Shown here: positions 12,257 to 12,866 of the stretch, in pieces
How the letters are laid out: the number at the start of each line of letters is the position of its first letter
Position numbering within the stretch: the first letter of the stretch is position 1
Origin: Candidatus Uhrbacteria bacterium RIFOXYB2_FULL_45_11
Lineage (GTDB): Bacteria; Patescibacteriota; Patescibacteriia; UBA9934; GWF2-40-263
Direction: 5' to 3'
DNA length: 12,866 nt
Assembly: GCA_001791715.1 (NCBI GenBank)
Contig: MGFD01000010.1
Location: 1-12,866, forward strand
The notes under the pieces: model-generated
Seen by the model: the letters and a program-made list of their open reading frames with translations, nothing else
What the model was told of the DNA's origin: nothing
Databases searched by the model: none
Made by a program: the position numbers and the translations under genes

Positions 12257-12851
12257 ATAATTTGCGTCTACCTCGGAGAGCATCGCCCAATGTTACTTCG
12301 TCGGCGAACTCGAGCGTAGCGCCCATTGGTAATCCTCTTGCAAGGCGCGTGACTTGCACGTGCGATGACAAAAGTTTTGTCAGATAAAGAATGGTCGTTT
12401 CGCCTTGTGTTGTTGGAGAGAGGGCGAGGATGACTTCTGAAACGCCGCCCGCTTGAATGCGTGCGACTAATTCTCGAATGCGTAGTGCGTCCGGCGTGAT
12501 TCCTTCAATCGGACTGAGTGTTCCGCCAAGCACGTGATAGAAGCCGCGATAGAATCCTGTGGCTTCGATCGTTGAAATGTCACGCGGCTCTTCGACCACA
12601 CACAAGATTGCTTTGTCGCGACGAGAATCCGCACATTGTTCGCAGAGCGGTTTTTCTGTGTAGGTAAAACAGGTTGGACAAGTTTGAATTTTCTCCCCGA
12701 GTTCAAGAAGTGCGCGCGCCATGACGTGCAAATCCGCCTTTGGCTGTTTCAACATATAATAAACATAGCGCAGGGCCGTTTTAGGCCCCACGCCAGGTAA
12801 ACGCGAGAACGCCGCGACGAGGTTTGTGATCGGTTCCGGAAATTTCCGCAT
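12255..12851 (-). CDS. recR: recombination mediator protein RecR
   Basis: This 198-residue protein has the full RecR architecture. A helix-hairpin-helix lies near the N-terminus (FSRLPGVGPKTALR, about 15-28), followed by a four-Cys zinc motif (CPTC...CEQC, about 58-73). A Toprim domain starts with CVVEEPRDI, and the conserved C-terminal tail includes RGLPMGATLEFADEVTLGDAL. It works with RecO (and RecF where present) to load RecA on gapped DNA. Length is normal and no key residue appears missing. ATG 12851 is the natural start; only 15 bases of upstream sequence remain, with no clear ribosome site, so the promoter and any upstream operon partner (often dnaX or a YbaB-type gene) lie outside the window. 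Confidence 0.97.
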   Translation of the reverse strand: MRKFPEPITNLVAAFSRLPGVGPKTALRYVYYMLKQPKADLHVMARALLELGEKIQTCPTCFTYTEKPLCEQCADSRRDKAILCVVEEPRDISTIEATGFYRGFYHVLGGTLSPIEGITPDALRIRELVARIQAGGVSEVILALSPTTQGETTILYLTKLLSSHVQVTRLARGLPMGATLEFADEVTLGDALRGRRKL

Positions 12852-12866
12852 AGGAATAAAGTAGAT

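Overview
The window looks like an ordinary chromosomal segment of a Candidate Phyla Radiation (Patescibacteria) bacterium. This is an inference from gene content: a membrane-anchored Clp-type ATPase translated right behind a small membrane protein, compact operons with 4-base ATGA overlaps, many short unrecognised proteins, and a lone bL21 gene. TGA ends several genes, including the Clp and CoaB-like genes, so the UGA=glycine code of Gracilibacteria/Absconditabacteria does not apply. I see no phage, CRISPR array, complete insertion sequence, tRNA or rRNA.

Layout. (1) Positions 6-4028 (+): a translationally coupled envelope operon of a small membrane protein, a Clp/Hsp100 ATPase with two membrane helices and a degenerate first AAA module, and a WecA/TagO-type polyprenyl-phosphate sugar-1-phosphate transferase. 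(2) 4100-4578 (+): a RelB/RelE-like toxin-antitoxin pair whose toxin frame is cut by an in-frame TGA. (3) 4587-5710: a multi-pass membrane protein on the minus strand and rplU (bL21) on the plus strand, driven by two near-consensus promoters placed back to back, each unit closed by its own hairpin terminator. (4) 5721-5841: a MITE/REP-like imperfect palindrome with terminal inverted repeats. (5) 5860-7658: an ABC exporter half-transporter with a strong terminator. (6) 7700-9193: a small hypothetical gene facing two minus-strand reading frames, one of which is a cysteine-dioxygenase-like cupin. (7) 9288-11737: a promoter, a structured leader and a three-gene operon of a metal-dependent amidohydrolase, a CoaB-like and a CoaC-like protein, ending in a strong terminator. 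(8) 11754-12256: a possible mini transcription unit, a nearly leaderless coiled-coil gene, and a hairpin built on a dispersed palindrome. (9) 12255-12851 (-): recR.

How the genes may work together. The first operon joins protein quality control at the membrane with lipid-linked glycan initiation. The third operon holds the two middle steps of coenzyme A synthesis (cysteine ligation and decarboxylation) as separate proteins in the order B-C, with a TIM-barrel hydrolase upstream. Whether this makes CoA or modifies some other substrate cannot be decided from this window.

I found no clearly new multi-gene system. The most promising leads are the membrane Clp module with its small partner, the amidohydrolase-CoaB-CoaC operon with its refoldable leader, the cupin protein with a frame-shifted continuation downstream, and the nonsense-interrupted toxin.
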